Below, piece by piece: positions 44,720-59,700 of a DNA stretch of 64,000 nucleotides. The DNA is taken from positions 2,232,001 through 2,296,000 of the forward strand of contig JAPWFG010000026.1 of the NCBI GenBank assembly GCA_028015205.1, in the 5' to 3' direction. A program made the translations under genes and the position numbers. The stretch comes from Mytilisepta virgata. Its lineage: Eukaryota > Mollusca > Bivalvia > Mytilida > Mytilidae. The notes under the pieces are model-generated. The model was not told the DNA's origin. It saw only the letters and a program-made list of their open reading frames with translations, and made no database searches. The stretch's first letter is position 1, and every line of letters begins with the position of its first letter.

Positions 44720-47700
44720 ATGTTTGGGGCAGATTTAGCATACATGGACAATATTATGAATGAAGAATATGGAAGAGATTCTCTTCTACCAGAATATCTC
44801 TATCCCGCTTTCAGAATACCAAATCCATGGAACAGACAGACAAATCAAACGCACCTTGATTGTGATATCATTGTGATAGCAGAATTCTCCGAGTTGGAGG
44901 GACCAAAACCAGTAGTAATTACCTATTTATAAAACTATACAATGATTCTTTCAAGAGATGTAGTATTCAAGATTTTTCTACAGAGAAATGATTAAATAGA
45001 AATATTTTTTTTGTTCATTTTCAATTTATATATGGTTGAACCATGGTCATTGCAAAACTCATAATGGATTGATTAAAGAGGACAAATATACCTAAGGAGC
45101 AAACCAAAAAACGCAATCCATTAGACAGACAAACCCCGGAAGACAAATAAACAACCACAAGCACAACAAATAAACACTGAAAACTAAAAAACAACACGAA
45201 CTCCTATGAAAACCAGGAGTGAACTCAGGTGCTCCGAAGCGGTAAGCAGTTCCTGCTCTGTAAACGACACCCATCATGTAGTCAATCCAGTGGTAGTCAC
45301 AAATCGTTGGAGGTACATAAGATGTGACAACAGTAGGAACAGGTCCAACATCATCTTAGATATTGGAATACTATAATGGTCAGTTCGTGATGACAACCTT
45401 AAAATTTCTTAAGTAATGATATAAACTTATCCCTGCAATCAGATTTTGTTGAGTAATTGGACATTTAAAGCATTTCAGTTTGATAAAAAGAGAATATTTC
45501 ATAATTTTGAAAAAAGCTAACAATAATTTTTTTGTGAGCATGCATAATTTTAGCAAAGCTACATGGTTGAAATATAAAATTGATTTTTGCCAAGAAATGT
45601 TTAAATTTTTTGGTAAGATAAATGCACAATGCAAAAGAATTTTATTTAGATTGCTTAAATTACTGAAAATAAGAGAGATTAAATCTATATGATAAGTTGA
45701 ATTTTTTTTCCAGATTACCATTCCAAATGACAGAGACATTCATTTCAACATAAATGATTTTACTGTGAGAATTATGTCGGTAGATCAAGGATCTTCAGGA
45801 CAGCAGTGTGTATTAATATATGAACATGTTTATCATAGTGGATTATTCTTATTTTGAAACAATAACCAATCGATGGATAATACTTTTTTTTTACGACAGT
45901 GTGGCTGTATTATGACCAATCAGTCAATCAATCTATGTTAAGTATATCAAGATTCGGCTGTTAAGACTTGTAAATCTTGTTAAACCATATCCTTACGAAA
46001 CAAAACATTATAAACATAACATATTAAATATTTGTAACTAGTGAAAACAGGAATTTACTGAACACACATTATTGTTTTTCTCAAAAAATTATTCCACAAT
46101 AAGACACCAATTACAAAATCATAGTAGAAAATTTTTTTTTTCATCACTTTAAAATATTTCTGCTGTTTCTGTTTTGCTTCCATTGAGCATTTGAAAAACC
46201 TTGAATGAAGCAATCGAAGGCTGGCTTACATTATAACTTTAAAACTGAATTAGAGGCAATCCTGAAGCTATATAACCTTTTGACTTAATAGTGGTTTCCC
46301 TAGTATTTTTAGGATGGTACTGCACCGTGCCATCCTCTTTGGACAGCATGCTGCCCTCTGAATAACCTCCTAAAATGCTTTAAAAGCCCTCTAAATTTTG
46401 TAAGTTGAACCCTATCTGGGGCCTCATTTGTTAAAAATTAAATTATCTTAAGTTACTTTGTTTTGACAATTTTATTGCATTTAATTGTCACAGTAAAAGA
46501 ATTAAAGTTGTTAATTACTTGATTACAGGGTGTACATATTCTCACATTTCTATGTGTTTGGGACAGTTATATTCCGTGTGAGACGCCAGTTTGAGATTCA
46601 TGCATCTCACATCACATGACCTACCTTGACTTAACAATGCAAAAAACGTCACGTCACAATGCTAGAACGTCAGAAAACACACAACTTCGCACAAATGGTA
46701 CAACAACATCGAAATTTAACACCGCTTCAATTTGAAAACCCCTGAAGCGCAACCTAACAGATATCTTTTGAAAGTTTTGTACAAAGGTGCAAAACCAAAA
46801 CGCATACGATCTTTTCGAATATAGAATTTATTTTGCACTAGGTCACCTAGTTTAAGAGAACATATTTTTGTGTCATGGCGGCCATGTTTATTACCTTTAA
46901 TTTTCAGCACAGAAATGATCAGAAATGTGAGAAAAATAATCAGTCATGGTCAAAAATGTGACATCGGACAATTTCATCCTCTGGTTCACATTTTCTATCA
47001 TCAGAAACTCGGCAAGCCTCGTTTCTGACTTAAAAATGTGAACCTTCGGGTAGAATTGTCTCATCTCACATCTTAGGCCATGACTGATTATTATAATCTC
47101 TGTCAGGTACAAGTGAGTTATAGAATTTCTCCACCCGAGATACTGAGCTTTAGCAAGCGTGTTAAAATAAAAAATTTAAGTATCAGGGGTGGAGAAATTC
47201 CATTACTCATGAGTTAATTGAAGGAGAATCTGTTTCTCCTATAATTTTCGACCAAAAAAAAAATTGTTTACACGGACGTCATTGCAGAGTGGTTGGGGAA
47301 ATTGCACGAGACTTTTTAATCCCAGTGGGAATTAAATATTTTTTAACTACTGGGCTGAGAAGTGTGGAAAGCACCAAGAATGAGAGAAATGGTTTTATCT
47401 ATAAAGACATTGCTTAATACTGTGTCCCAAATGAAACATTTATGCACTAAAGTGCCCATGCATTTAAACGTTACCATGCCATCACCAGTTTCCAAGGAAA
47501 ACGCTACATGTTCATTACATTTTGCATATTTAAGTTAATTTCAGATTTCCACTAAAAAAAAGAATAAAAATTCTTGTTTTATTTTATTTTTCAGAGGATT
47601 TAACATGCCAGAGGACACTCAAGTATTGATGTCTGATACAAAAGAAAACATTTACGCATTTGTATGTATATATTTATTTTAATTCTTATTTAATCATGTA

Positions 47701-50700
47701 TTATAAAATATTTAATAAGTTAAATTTATATAATCAAAAGAGCCAAATATTCCAGCATGAACTTAATGTTAAAAAATTAATTTGGAGTAATTGCATGTAG
47801 TTGTGAGGCAAAAATAACTACAGCCATCTTTGAATATTTGATATTTTGCAAGTAAATGGTGGGGCAGAATCTACATCTCTGTTGCTAACTTGTCTAAATA
47901 TTTTGTGGAATATTAATATTAATGATCACTAACACTAAAGGTATGAGTCCACCATAAGTAGGTCATATCCTAAATAATTAAGTTATGGAATTGTCTTATA
48001 AATAGATTTTACAGTATCACTCCAATAATTTTGATGTTTATCCACTCATAATTTTCCTGATATAAATTGCAAGATTTTGACCAGCTTAAAAAAGTTTAAA
48101 CATCTATCTTACAAAAACATGAATATTTTGTCTGATTGTAGGTACATAACTTTGTCCTGTTAGATAAACAAGCCAGAGGATATTCCAGACCATTTGCCAT
48201 CAGTTATGTTACCTCAGATCAGAGGTATAAATAGATAATATATGTACATTGTCAGAAAATATAAAGTTTATTTGTACGAGCATTAGAAAGAGATTGAAAT
48301 GCAACGTTTACCAATTATGTTGTGTTTATCCTGTATCACTACATGTACGTTCTTATCTGTTTTAGCTGATTTGAAAATTTAGAATATGTGTACATTGTCT
48401 AGGAATATGAAATTTTTTCGGACAAGGCTTAGAAACCAGTCTGTTTCGTGCTTAGTTCGAAAACATTTTGTATTAAGAGACAATGTACACATATTCTGTA
48501 TATCCTGCAACTTTCAAAAATGGGTGGAAAACAGTGAATTTCTGCATTATGCAAGCATCGCCAAAAGACTGCAAAAACGTTGCAATTCACGACGTCATAA
48601 ATAAAATTCCAAGCTTGTGTCCTGTGATGTACATGTATATCACTTTTAGATATACAGTAAATGAATTTTTAGCAGAGTTGCAGGATAGAAGGGGAATTTT
48701 GGAAAGGAGCTTAGGGAAACATGAGATCATAAACATTATGAACAAGAAAGCAATACAAAGTATCGTTCAGTGTAAGAACACTTTGATTAGACTAAGGATC
48801 CAATATTGAAAAACAATATAAGGCAAGCTATATTGGTCAGCTAAAGGCTAATTAGGATAATAAGATTAATTTGATTATAAATACATGTGTAAATTTTAAG
48901 GATTTTTATTAAATTTTTTGTAACAGAGTATACAATGTATCATGGTTTTTAGGTCACTAGTATTTTAGTTATCTCCCTTGACCAAGTTAGCAAAGGGAGA
49001 TAACTAAAATAGTCTCCCTTTGATTCTCAGGGCTAAAAGGGGAGGGGGGGCTATTTTATTAACTCCCTCTGGTTAACTTAGATAGCGGAGATATCTGAAT
49101 GATTTTTATTATTATTTTGAAATGTAAAGCGGGCTGGCTTGTGGGCAGTTCCAGACATCAATTGGGGAAAATGAAATTTAATGAAAGGAGTATGTTAAGG
49201 CCCTTTTGTGGGCTACAAATATGGACATTTGAGGAATAGATTCAAAATTTGCCTCGAGTTGGTAAAATACATAAGATGCTTGAAAAATAACTCAGTTCAG
49301 CTTAATTTCCTGCATTGTGAATTCAAAATTATGTTCATTGACCGAATATCTTCAAAATAGCTGATTTTTAGCAGTTTTCCTTGCACATTTTGCTTGAGAA
49401 AACATCATGTGCATTCGAGAAACAAAACAATATTTCTATAGGAGATGCATAATATCTGAATACATATTCCTGTTAACTATAAAGTTTTCCTGTCCGTGCA
49501 GAAAATTTCTCTTTGCAAAGTTTATGTGAAAATTGGCCAAAATCATCAAAAACTAGAGATTTGTATGAAATTGTGTCATTTAGGTAATGGTTTATTGACA
49601 TATTAATGTAAGAAATATGGTACATTTCTTTATTTTTGGCAAATTATATATCTTTCAAGGTTATTTTACAAATATATCTTTTTGCTCGATTGAGGTTTTA
49701 TTTTTTACCATATTTCAGGCCAAATATACTGGCTTTAATGTCCCTTGTCCTTTGGAGATTTTAATAATTAAGAATGAATTTCCAGTATATGTGGAACACA
49801 GAGTGAAAAGTGTTATGCTGTGCTAATGAGGTTTGTTTAAACAGATGAAAATGTGTAATTTTTTCAAATCATTTTTCAGGAAATTATTAAACTTCTATGA
49901 AGAAATCAGTTCAAATTTTAAAAAGGTATGAAGTAATGTATCCATGGCCCAGTTGTTCAACATATTCAAGTTAAATTTAACCGAGGGTACAACTACATAG
50001 AAAATCAATATGTTTAACCCTTTCACTGATGGAGTCCCCACGGGAAGTAACCCTTTCACAATGGCTTCCATGACAAATTAGCAGACTTGAGTGTCTACTT
50101 CTTTGTTAATGCTTTAGAGCATTGATTTTTGGTCATTTACATGTATTCTTTATTTTAATAAAAATGTTAATAAAATATGTTCTCGTCTCGATCTTTTTAG
50201 TTTTTGAATGAAAATGCAAAGATTCGGTAGCAAACATTGGTTTCTGCGATCGGATATGTTGAAATTCTTCAAATATCGTTAAAATCGCTCTAAATATGCA
50301 ATTTTGTCATTATAAATTATAAAAATTATTTCAAGAAATAAATTTCCTATCATCGATATCTATTCCAATCAATTTTTGACATCCAATCTTGCCAAAAAAT
50401 TTCTAAAATTCATTTTTCTAACTTTAAAATCCTCAAATTTTGGACTTTTTTCATGCGTTTTTTTGTAAAAGATCTGCCATTGTTTTATCCTTATCCGGGT
50501 TTCAAATATAAAAAAAGATAACCCTTGATGTTTTTTCCAAGAGCAGGAAATATAAAACCTATGTGACAATCCCGGTTAACCGGGACTCGTCGTCAGCAAG
50601 TTGGACTCTGGAATCCCGGTAAACGGGACTCGTTGGCGAAAGGGTTAACCTGTGGGTAAATTTAACCCTCAGTTAAATAAGTTGAACAACTGGGCCCAGA

Positions 50701-53700
50701 TTATTTTTATCTGGCTTCAATAGGAAAATAAAAGGATATGGGATATACATAAGGAAGAAAAAGCTATCCGTAAATAATACCTGTTGATAAATGTATAAAT
50801 TCTACCACAACACAACCTGGATTGCATTATTCATCCATTCAAGGCAGTTAAATTTTCAAAATTAAAAATTTAAGGTGTGAAAAGTTTTTTAAATTGAAAA
50901 TTTAACTATCAACAATTGAGAAAGCTTTGTATTTGACAGATTTAAGTGATAGAATCTGTTTTTTAATGGGTTGACAAGTTGACAAAAATGCCGAGTATTA
51001 TATGCCACACAGATATAATGGGAAATTACATTTCACAATGTTCAAAATAGACATTTAATTTATTAAAATTTATCATTTTCCTGTGTTCAAAATTCCAAAC
51101 GGGAGCATAGTTTATATTATTAATGACAAAGAACCATCTTTAAGATGTTTCAGTCCTTGGCCTTCATCACTTTCTTTATTCCTTTTCTTAACAGTCATTT
51201 TTGTGTTGTAAATTTTAACTCCTTTTAAACATCGTGTCACAATAACTTGAACAATTTATTATTTGTAAAAAATTCAAGAAAAACACAACAAATCTCAATT
51301 CAGCAGAGTATATAACAATATTAAGTACAAAACAGCCTTTATGTACCATATGTATGTTTCAGATTGCTAGGTTTCTGAAGTATGGCAACAAACTTGTGTT
51401 TAAAAATGATTTGGATAAAGTTATGATGGACTTGCACTATACCAAAGGTCAGTATAATGTTTAGAAAGAATGAGAAATATGTTTTCCTTCATTTCGTTGA
51501 TTTTATGTATGATGCAACTAAGAATCTCTGAAGTGTTGATGACTCTGCCATCTTGGCTATGTGGGCATCAAGTAATTAGTTAGAGCATATGACATCATGA
51601 TGAGGTTAATTAATTAGTCCATGATGTAAAGCAAGGCCTATGTTTCATTCTAAATATTGTTTAATGACAATATTTGAAATTTAAAATCAATCACATGGTA
51701 AAAAAGTTAAATTTTCATTGGACAAGAAATATATAAGTGGTAAAGTAATTCATTCTGGTGAATTTATATCTCCAGTGAGCATGGTTAACAACATTTTAGG
51801 TCTTGTGCACAACTGATGGTTGTAAATCGTGCAAAGCTCTGTCCTTAGATGGTTTTGGCTTTACCCCTTTAGGTCATTTTGGTAGTTTGGAATTTGCTTT
51901 TCAGCTGTTTAAATTGGGGTTTTATTTTTCCTCATTTTAGGTCGTGAACACAACTGATGAGTCATTAATCAACGGAATGTGCACATCTTGTGAATCAAAT
52001 AATTGTATTATATGAGTATTCACATGTGAGATTTTGTCATCACTTGGCATCCATCGTCCATCTGTAAACTTTTACATTTTGATCTTCTCCTCTAAACTTG
52101 GAATAAAGCATCTATGGAAGGACCTTTATAAATTTGCATATTTCGTCCCGGTCGGACAGCAATATGGCTGCTATGATGAATTCTTATTTCTGACTCGTAC
52201 AAATTTCAAAAAATTTCTCCTCTGAAACCACAAATCCATCTGAACTGTAACTTGATATGGAGCATCTGTGGAAGGATCTTTATAAAGTTTGCATATTTCG
52301 TCCTGGTCGGAAAGATAATATGGCCACCATGATGAAGTCTAATATCTGATTGGTCAAAATTTCAAAACTTTTCTCCTCTGAAAGAGCAAAGCCAAATGAA
52401 CTATAACTTGGTGTAAAGAATCTGTGGAATAACCTTTATTAAGTTTGCATATTTTGTTCCGGTTGGACAGTTAATATGGCTGTCTTGATGAATCCTTATT
52501 TCTGATTGGTGAAAATTTCAAAAATATTCTTTTCTGAAACCGTAAAGCCAAATGAACTGTTACATGGCATGAAGCATCCGTGGAAGGACTTTTATAAAGT
52601 TTGCATATTTCTTCCCAGTCAGACAGCTAATATGGCCCCCATGATGAATTGTTCTTTCTGATTGGTTAATTTTTTAAAACTTCTTCTCTTAAACAATATT
52701 GCCAAATTAACTGATACTTGGTATGAAGCATCTGTGGAAGGTTAGTTTCCACTTGATATGAAATAAATTGGATTGACTGTGGGACTGTCAGGTGAGCTAT
52801 ACAGGTTCAATTCTCCTGAGCCTCTTGTGTTTAATATTGTGTTCTTAACAAAATATTTACATTAAACAATACTTGTACTTCATCCATCTATTCGTACATT
52901 TATTACTTTTTGTTTGAACAAAACATTAATATTTTTAAAGATATGAAATTGATAAAAAGTTTTAAGGTCAGTAAAGTGTTTCTTTTGTATCTGTATTCTT
53001 ATGAAGGATGAGGATCTGTTTACAGAAAGACATATTAAATATTTCAGATCAGCTAGTTAACAGGTACAGAACAACCATACAGCCCGGTCACACTGACCAG
53101 GATAACAAACTTCTACAGAGTCTGAAAATCTTAGAATCAAAGATATCTGAAATACAGGCTGTACTTGGTCAACTCAACCCTACTCTGGTAAATATATATA
53201 TATATAGATGACTCTTGTTATTTCAAAATTTCTGATATCTCATTAACTGCATTTCATGCAAATTTAGATGCAAGCCAAATTCATATTTTTTTCATTGTGC
53301 ATGAGATTTTTATTTCCTGTTTGCCTGTGTTGATATTTTCCCTGTATGAAAATGAAAGGATATGGGGTATTCATCAGTGAAATAGCATCCCAGTTGGACA
53401 AAAATGCTAGTATATTGATAACTTCGATATATGGTCTGCAGATTTGAATTTGGTGTATGAACAAAAAAATTATTCATAGTTAAGGAGTTTCAGAAATGAT
53501 AATTAAAATATTGTTTTTTTTTCAGAATGACAAAAGAATGGAGCAGAGATTTTCTAGGATAGAAGAGAGAGCTCAAGTAAACAAAGGAAAAGTAAAATAT
53601 GACTCTGGCAGTCTGTGTGACTGGGATAGTATAGAAACTCCAGAAAATCAAATTCATTGTAAGCATGTTGTCAAAAGCTTAAAAAAACTGATAAAAGGAG

Positions 53701-56700
53701 ACAACAAATATTTTACACACCCCTCATGTAGGTAATTGTGTATCAAGCTTTTTCATAAGCATATTCAATATCTTGTTCAATGTAATTAATCAATTAGTCA
53801 TCGCCACTCAACGGACAGAACCCTGGACAAAAAATAACATAAAAAGAACAAAACACAAACATAAACACAGCAGAATCAGGTATGTCTGGCCTGGTACAGA
53901 CATTGAACAGAGGTGTTATTGAGGATTGGTATCTATTGTAATCAACTAGATATATACTTCTCACAGCATATTAAATTTTGATATAATTAAATTTATCAGT
54001 CGTTTGTGTACTAATATTTTCTTTCTAATGTAGACACTGGGTGTAAAATTATTTTGAAATGTTCAATTTCAGTCATGTAGAGATTTTGCTAAACACACCT
54101 CCACATTTGTGGTCACTATTGATACACATCTATTTCTTTTATATTTCAGTTTCCTCCCTAGGAAATACAGCGGAAGATGACAATTTTCTGTTCTTTGATT
54201 CTCAGCATTACAAGGTATATTGTGTAAATTAAGATGTGAATGCAATAATCTCATTGCAAAAAATTGACAGGGTGAACATTGCAATCTGAAGTGATAATTG
54301 TTTATAGATTTAAAATAAACTGTTAATTGATTTGAAATTTTTGTTGCCAGTTATAATTTCCCATTACAAATCATAAGTATGTTGCCTTTTAGCAATAAAT
54401 TACTAAAATAAATGTATTTCATGTAAATTTCTAAATTCTAACACTATGTTCAAATACTTTTTGAATTTTGCTTTATTTGTATATTTCGGAGTTTTAGTGT
54501 GGAGTCCTTTTTGCTGAACTACATGTACAACTGTAGTATGCATTATCAGGAGCCAGCTGAAGCCCACCTCCAGGTGCGGGATTTTCTAACTGCATTGAAG
54601 ACCTATTGCCTTGGGCTGTTTTCTGCTCTTTGGTCGGGTTGTTGTCTTTTGACTTATTCTATGTAATGTGGTAAAATTAAAATATTTTGATATCAATTTT
54701 GGTATGGTTGTTTACTGTATTCATATCATTAGAATGGAAATAATTCATAATTATAATAATATTACTATTGGTTGACCCTTTATACCAATATTTTGCCACT
54801 CACTATCTCTTGTGGTAAAATACATGTATTCTTCATAAACCAACCCAAGGTAAAATCAGTATAAATTTATGATACCATGAATTATTTCATAAATTTACAG
54901 TAACTCAGTTATCTTGATTCATACTGTAATTAGAGTTCTAAGCTATCATGTAATGTGGTATTATGTCTGTATTTTTGTCCCCCGCCGCAACGGGACTGAG
55001 GGACTTAGTAATGGTCTGCATCCGTCCTTCACAGTTATTTTGGAAGCGACTCCTCTGAGACCGCTGATCGGATTTCGTTCAAACTTTGTAGGACTGTTAG
55101 TCACCATATGTACTTAATCCTATCTCACCACCATTTTGATTCGACAAATTTTACAGAGTTATGGGACTTTAACTTTTTTCTACATTTGACACTATATGAA
55201 CACATTGTAGACACAACTCCTCTGAGACCACTGATCAGATTTTGTTCAAATTTTGTTTGATTGTTAGTCACCACATGTACTTGTACTTGATCCTATCGCA
55301 CCAAAATGTTGATTCGACAAATTTTATGGGACTTTAACTTTTTTCTGTAATTGACACTATAGGAACTCTTTGTGGAGGCAACTCCTCTGAGACCGCTAAT
55401 CAAATTTCATTCAAATTTTGTAGGATTGTTAGTCACCACATGTACTTGATCCTATCGAACTGCGATTTTGATTCAACAAATTTTACGAGAGTTATGGGAC
55501 TTTAACGTTTTTATGCATGTGACACTATAGTAACACTTTGTAAACGCAACTCCTCTGAGACCGCTGAACGAATTTCGTTCAAATTTTGTAGGATTGTTAG
55601 TCGCCACATATACTTGATCCTATGTCGCCATTTCAATAATACACATTTTGTATACATTATCTTGTGGGGCTTCGACTTTTCTCTGCGGTGGGGACATATG
55701 GCTATGTGTAACAATCTTTTTGTAAATACTGTTGGGTCAAAAATTACTAGAAGTAAAAAAATAGATAAGATGAGGTTTTAACACATATCTACATGTTTAT
55801 AACTGCTGTATTATAAATTTTACAGCCAAAATTAGTTGAAATCACAAAAGGAAGAAAGTTTGATTTACATCTGAGGGGACTTCATGAACTCTGTTCCTGG
55901 GGTGCCAAAGAGGGACTTCAAAAGCTAAGACATATTTATCAGGTTTGTTACTTTTAAAAGAATACTTGACAATGTACATTTATTTCTCTGATTCTTTTTT
56001 CAATTAAACCCTTTTCAAATTGTTGATTATAAAAATTTAATCAACATGTGGTGCTCTTGTTTTCATTTACATGTATTTCCTCATGTTTACATTGGTAATA
56101 TTTTATTAAAAAATGTGAATAATAGTGTGTTTTTTTCAATTTTGGCTAAAAAGTTGGCAAGGGCTATTGTTACATGTATATCAGTTCTTAGATGGAAATA
56201 AGAAATTTAATATTTGAGTTAAATTATTTAAAATTAGCACTTATCAATTATTCAGAATATTCTTTTATTCTATTTCAAATGAAATAAATCATATGATCTC
56301 AAATGAAATTATTCAAATTCTAAATGGTTGTAATCTATTAGATTAAAAATTTGTAGTATTTTCAACAAGATGTAGCAGTTCTACAGATGGAGAAAAAAGA
56401 TCTGTCATTAATAGGTAATTATTAGGAAAAAGAAGTGTTAAATAGATGTTCAAAGAAATTATTTTAAACACAATGTATATACATTGATAGAGTTGGACAA
56501 AAGTTGTTTGATTTCATGTTAGTAACAGAATCTGTTATGGTGTAACAGAAATGATAGAATTTAAAATTGCATATCCAAGCACAAATTGTATAAGGTTTTG
56601 ATAGGTTTGAGTTCTTAATTTCTTTTGATAAAAACTTTTATGCTTAACAATGTAATTGACTTGCAGTGTGTATAATGTAATATAGCAGTCAAAAAATTAT

Positions 56701-59700
56701 AATTGACAAATTGTTTAATTATGATACATATATCATCATATCAGTTTACTGTGAGGATTTGAGGTGAGGGAAACCAAAGTTACTCAACTGTATTTTATAG
56801 ATAACAGTTTAGTAGTCACACAGTCTTAGTCGTGTGTGTGCTCTTTCAGCTCACCTGGTACATTAGTTGACACTGTGCAATAGATTCAGGAATCAAGTCT
56901 GGATGGTGGCAGATAATTTATAAGGATAAATCATGCAGTAATGTTAAATATTATATACTCATATAGAAATCTTTAATCTGATTTGTTAAAACAGTGTCAC
57001 GTGATATTTGCCCATTCGTTGGGTCAACCGAAAATTGTTGGGTCGCATAGTAAGGTCAACCGCTCGCGAGAAAACCCCATGGAAATCCCCTCGTGAGCCT
57101 CACGTGTTTCCATTTATAGTTACTTCCCTTGATTCAGTAAACAAAAAACATGGCGTCCGACAACAGGTTGCTTGCGGTGGATGAGGCAGAAATGGAACGC
57201 CTGCTGTCTGATAAGGACTCCAAGAATACTAAACGGAAAATTTCGAGTGCTGTTAAGTTGAATATTCGGGTGACCTTACTTTCCTCTGGGAGACAAACCG
57301 TTGGGTCACACACCAACAAGGGTGATAATTGTATAATCTTCCTCTAAAGGGAATACAAAAATTGATCAAAGACGATTGTCCATAACAAAATTCTCTCCTT
57401 ACTACACCACCAACTTCCCTTGAGTTTCTGCCACAAATCTCTATTATGATGCTGTCAGTTTACATTCTTTTTATTTTGTTTGACATTATATTGCATTGGA
57501 TTAACTCCTCTTGATCATCTGTTTTAAATTTTCCTTCACAATGATCAGTTTTATTTAAACTACATATTGACACCTATTAAAACTTTTCACCTATAATATA
57601 CATGTATAATAAAACAATTTCTGTCTTTAGTAGTAAAGCTCCATAAATAATTACTCAATACATCACAGGGTCTCAGGTGGCGAATAGGGGAGACCCTCTC
57701 GTTGGGAGGTTGTCAGGACCATAGTGGGTAACGTGTTTGGAGAATTCCACAATTCCTGCATGCTAAAGACCCCTTCTGTAGTTTTCGAAAAATAGTAGAC
57801 TAATGCCGCTACAGAATGCTAAATTATATATCCGACCTTACCCGACCATCCTCTTTTTACAGTGGCAGTCAAAATTGGTTCCCCTTTGTGTCCTGACCCA
57901 CCCTTATTTGAATTGTTTGATAAATTGAACCGGTTCTCGTCCTGAAGAAGCATGAAATATTTGCCACTGGACGTTAAGCAACAATCAATCAATCGAAATA
58001 CTTAAATAATTGTATGTGCATTACATAGATTTTTGTTTTCAGATCCACAGTCAGGTTTGGTAACCTTTGGAAATAAAGTTGTAGCAGCTAATTTTATGAC
58101 AAATATTGACAAGTATGTTGCTAGTGCTTAAAAACACATCAAACATCTGTTAAGTTTCTAAATAGTTACCAATAAAAGACTGTAGTATGTTGATTAACAC
58201 TTTATTAATACAAAACACAATCCCATTAGGGATATACAGACCTGATTTTCTTCCGCTTTAAAGCGGAATTCTGCTTTTGGAAGTCCGGATTTTTCCATTA
58301 CAGTTCCTTTATTATACATAGTAAAATGGCTGCCGAAGTGTGATTTCCGCTCTGTTTTCCCTGTTGTCAAAATCAGGTCTGGATATAAGTATACAATATA
58401 CAATATACAACATACGTAACACACAATAAAATGTGGTGATAAAGACGATATATAAACGGTTAATTGTTATGATAATCCCCTCTCTTCAGTTCTAATGACT
58501 GTTTTGTAAAAAATGTAACTGTTTTAATATCACTTGGTGTTGACGGATTCAGAAGACTTTTAAGTTAAAGAGGCTGCAATGTAGCGAAGTAATATTTGAA
58601 GACAATACGGAGAATATTTGGAAATTACAGTCATGTTTTATACTTTTCAAAATTAAAATGTATTTTAAAAATTTGATGCGTCATTTTAGTATTGTTTATA
58701 GCACTGTAAAAGCCTTGATAGGAATTTGGAAATATCATCTTTATTTTATGAGTTTTTCAAGATTTTCCAAATATGGGTATTGAACAGGATATGACAATAC
58801 AAACAGTTATTTTTTAGTTAATTTTTTTTCCTCCATAATTGAACTTGACTTAGGAAGGAAATCATTTAATGTTTGCTTTCCTTTGCAAAAATATCAGTCC
58901 TATAACAAATAATAAAAAAAAGGATGATGACTAAATGTATATAGGCAGCTATCCCATATACTTTGGGAACAAAATATTAATCTAGAAATGTGTGAAAAAT
59001 GATTTTATTGCAGTTCATCTTCTTGATACAATGTAGTTGGTACAGTTGATTCCATGAAATAGGATATCTGATCAATATATATTCTACAATGATGACCGGT
59101 TGATTATGAAATTTATCAACTCTCGGTGATTAAATTTTCATTTTTAAACTGCGAGGTTTGTCCAAGCAGGTTAAAAAATGAAAATTTAATTATCGTGAGT
59201 GGATAAATGTCATATTTAACACGTCAAGAGTTTTAGAATCTTTTTCTCTAATGACAATGTAAACAGGAAATTTCACGAGTATTTATTATCTAACGTTTGT
59301 TGATATCAGAACTTATCAAATATGTCAAGAGATGTATAAATGCAGACAGAATTAGAGAAAGGAATATATCGGGAAATGGGATATAATATCAAAACACCAA
59401 ACCATTTGTAGTTTTTCTATGTTAAATTTATTGGATATTTACATACCAGATAACAGAATACTCCTGCTAATTGCATAGAATGTTCATCTAACATTGATGA
59501 CAATGTCATTATGATTGAATATTTTTGTTCCTGTGTACAAGAAATGATTTTTTTTTCAAGAAGACAATTTTCATTAGATTCGAACATATTTGTTTGGCTA
59601 AATGACCTAGTTCACCTTAAAATTCAAATAAATGTCACTAGATTGAAATATGCCACAAGATAGAATACTATTTGTATAATTTGCATAAGATGTATAAAAA

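Noticed and set aside
53026..53047. Upstream acceptor (TTTACAG) for SMCR8 exon 7
   Set aside because: It would introduce an in-frame stop after joining exon 6; the second acceptor (ATTTCAG) at 53045-53047 keeps the frame.
53728..53737. Donor GTAATT at 53732 for SMCR8 exon 8
   Set aside because: It gives the wrong phase for exon 9, with a stop; the overlapping GTAGGT donor at 53728 restores the frame.
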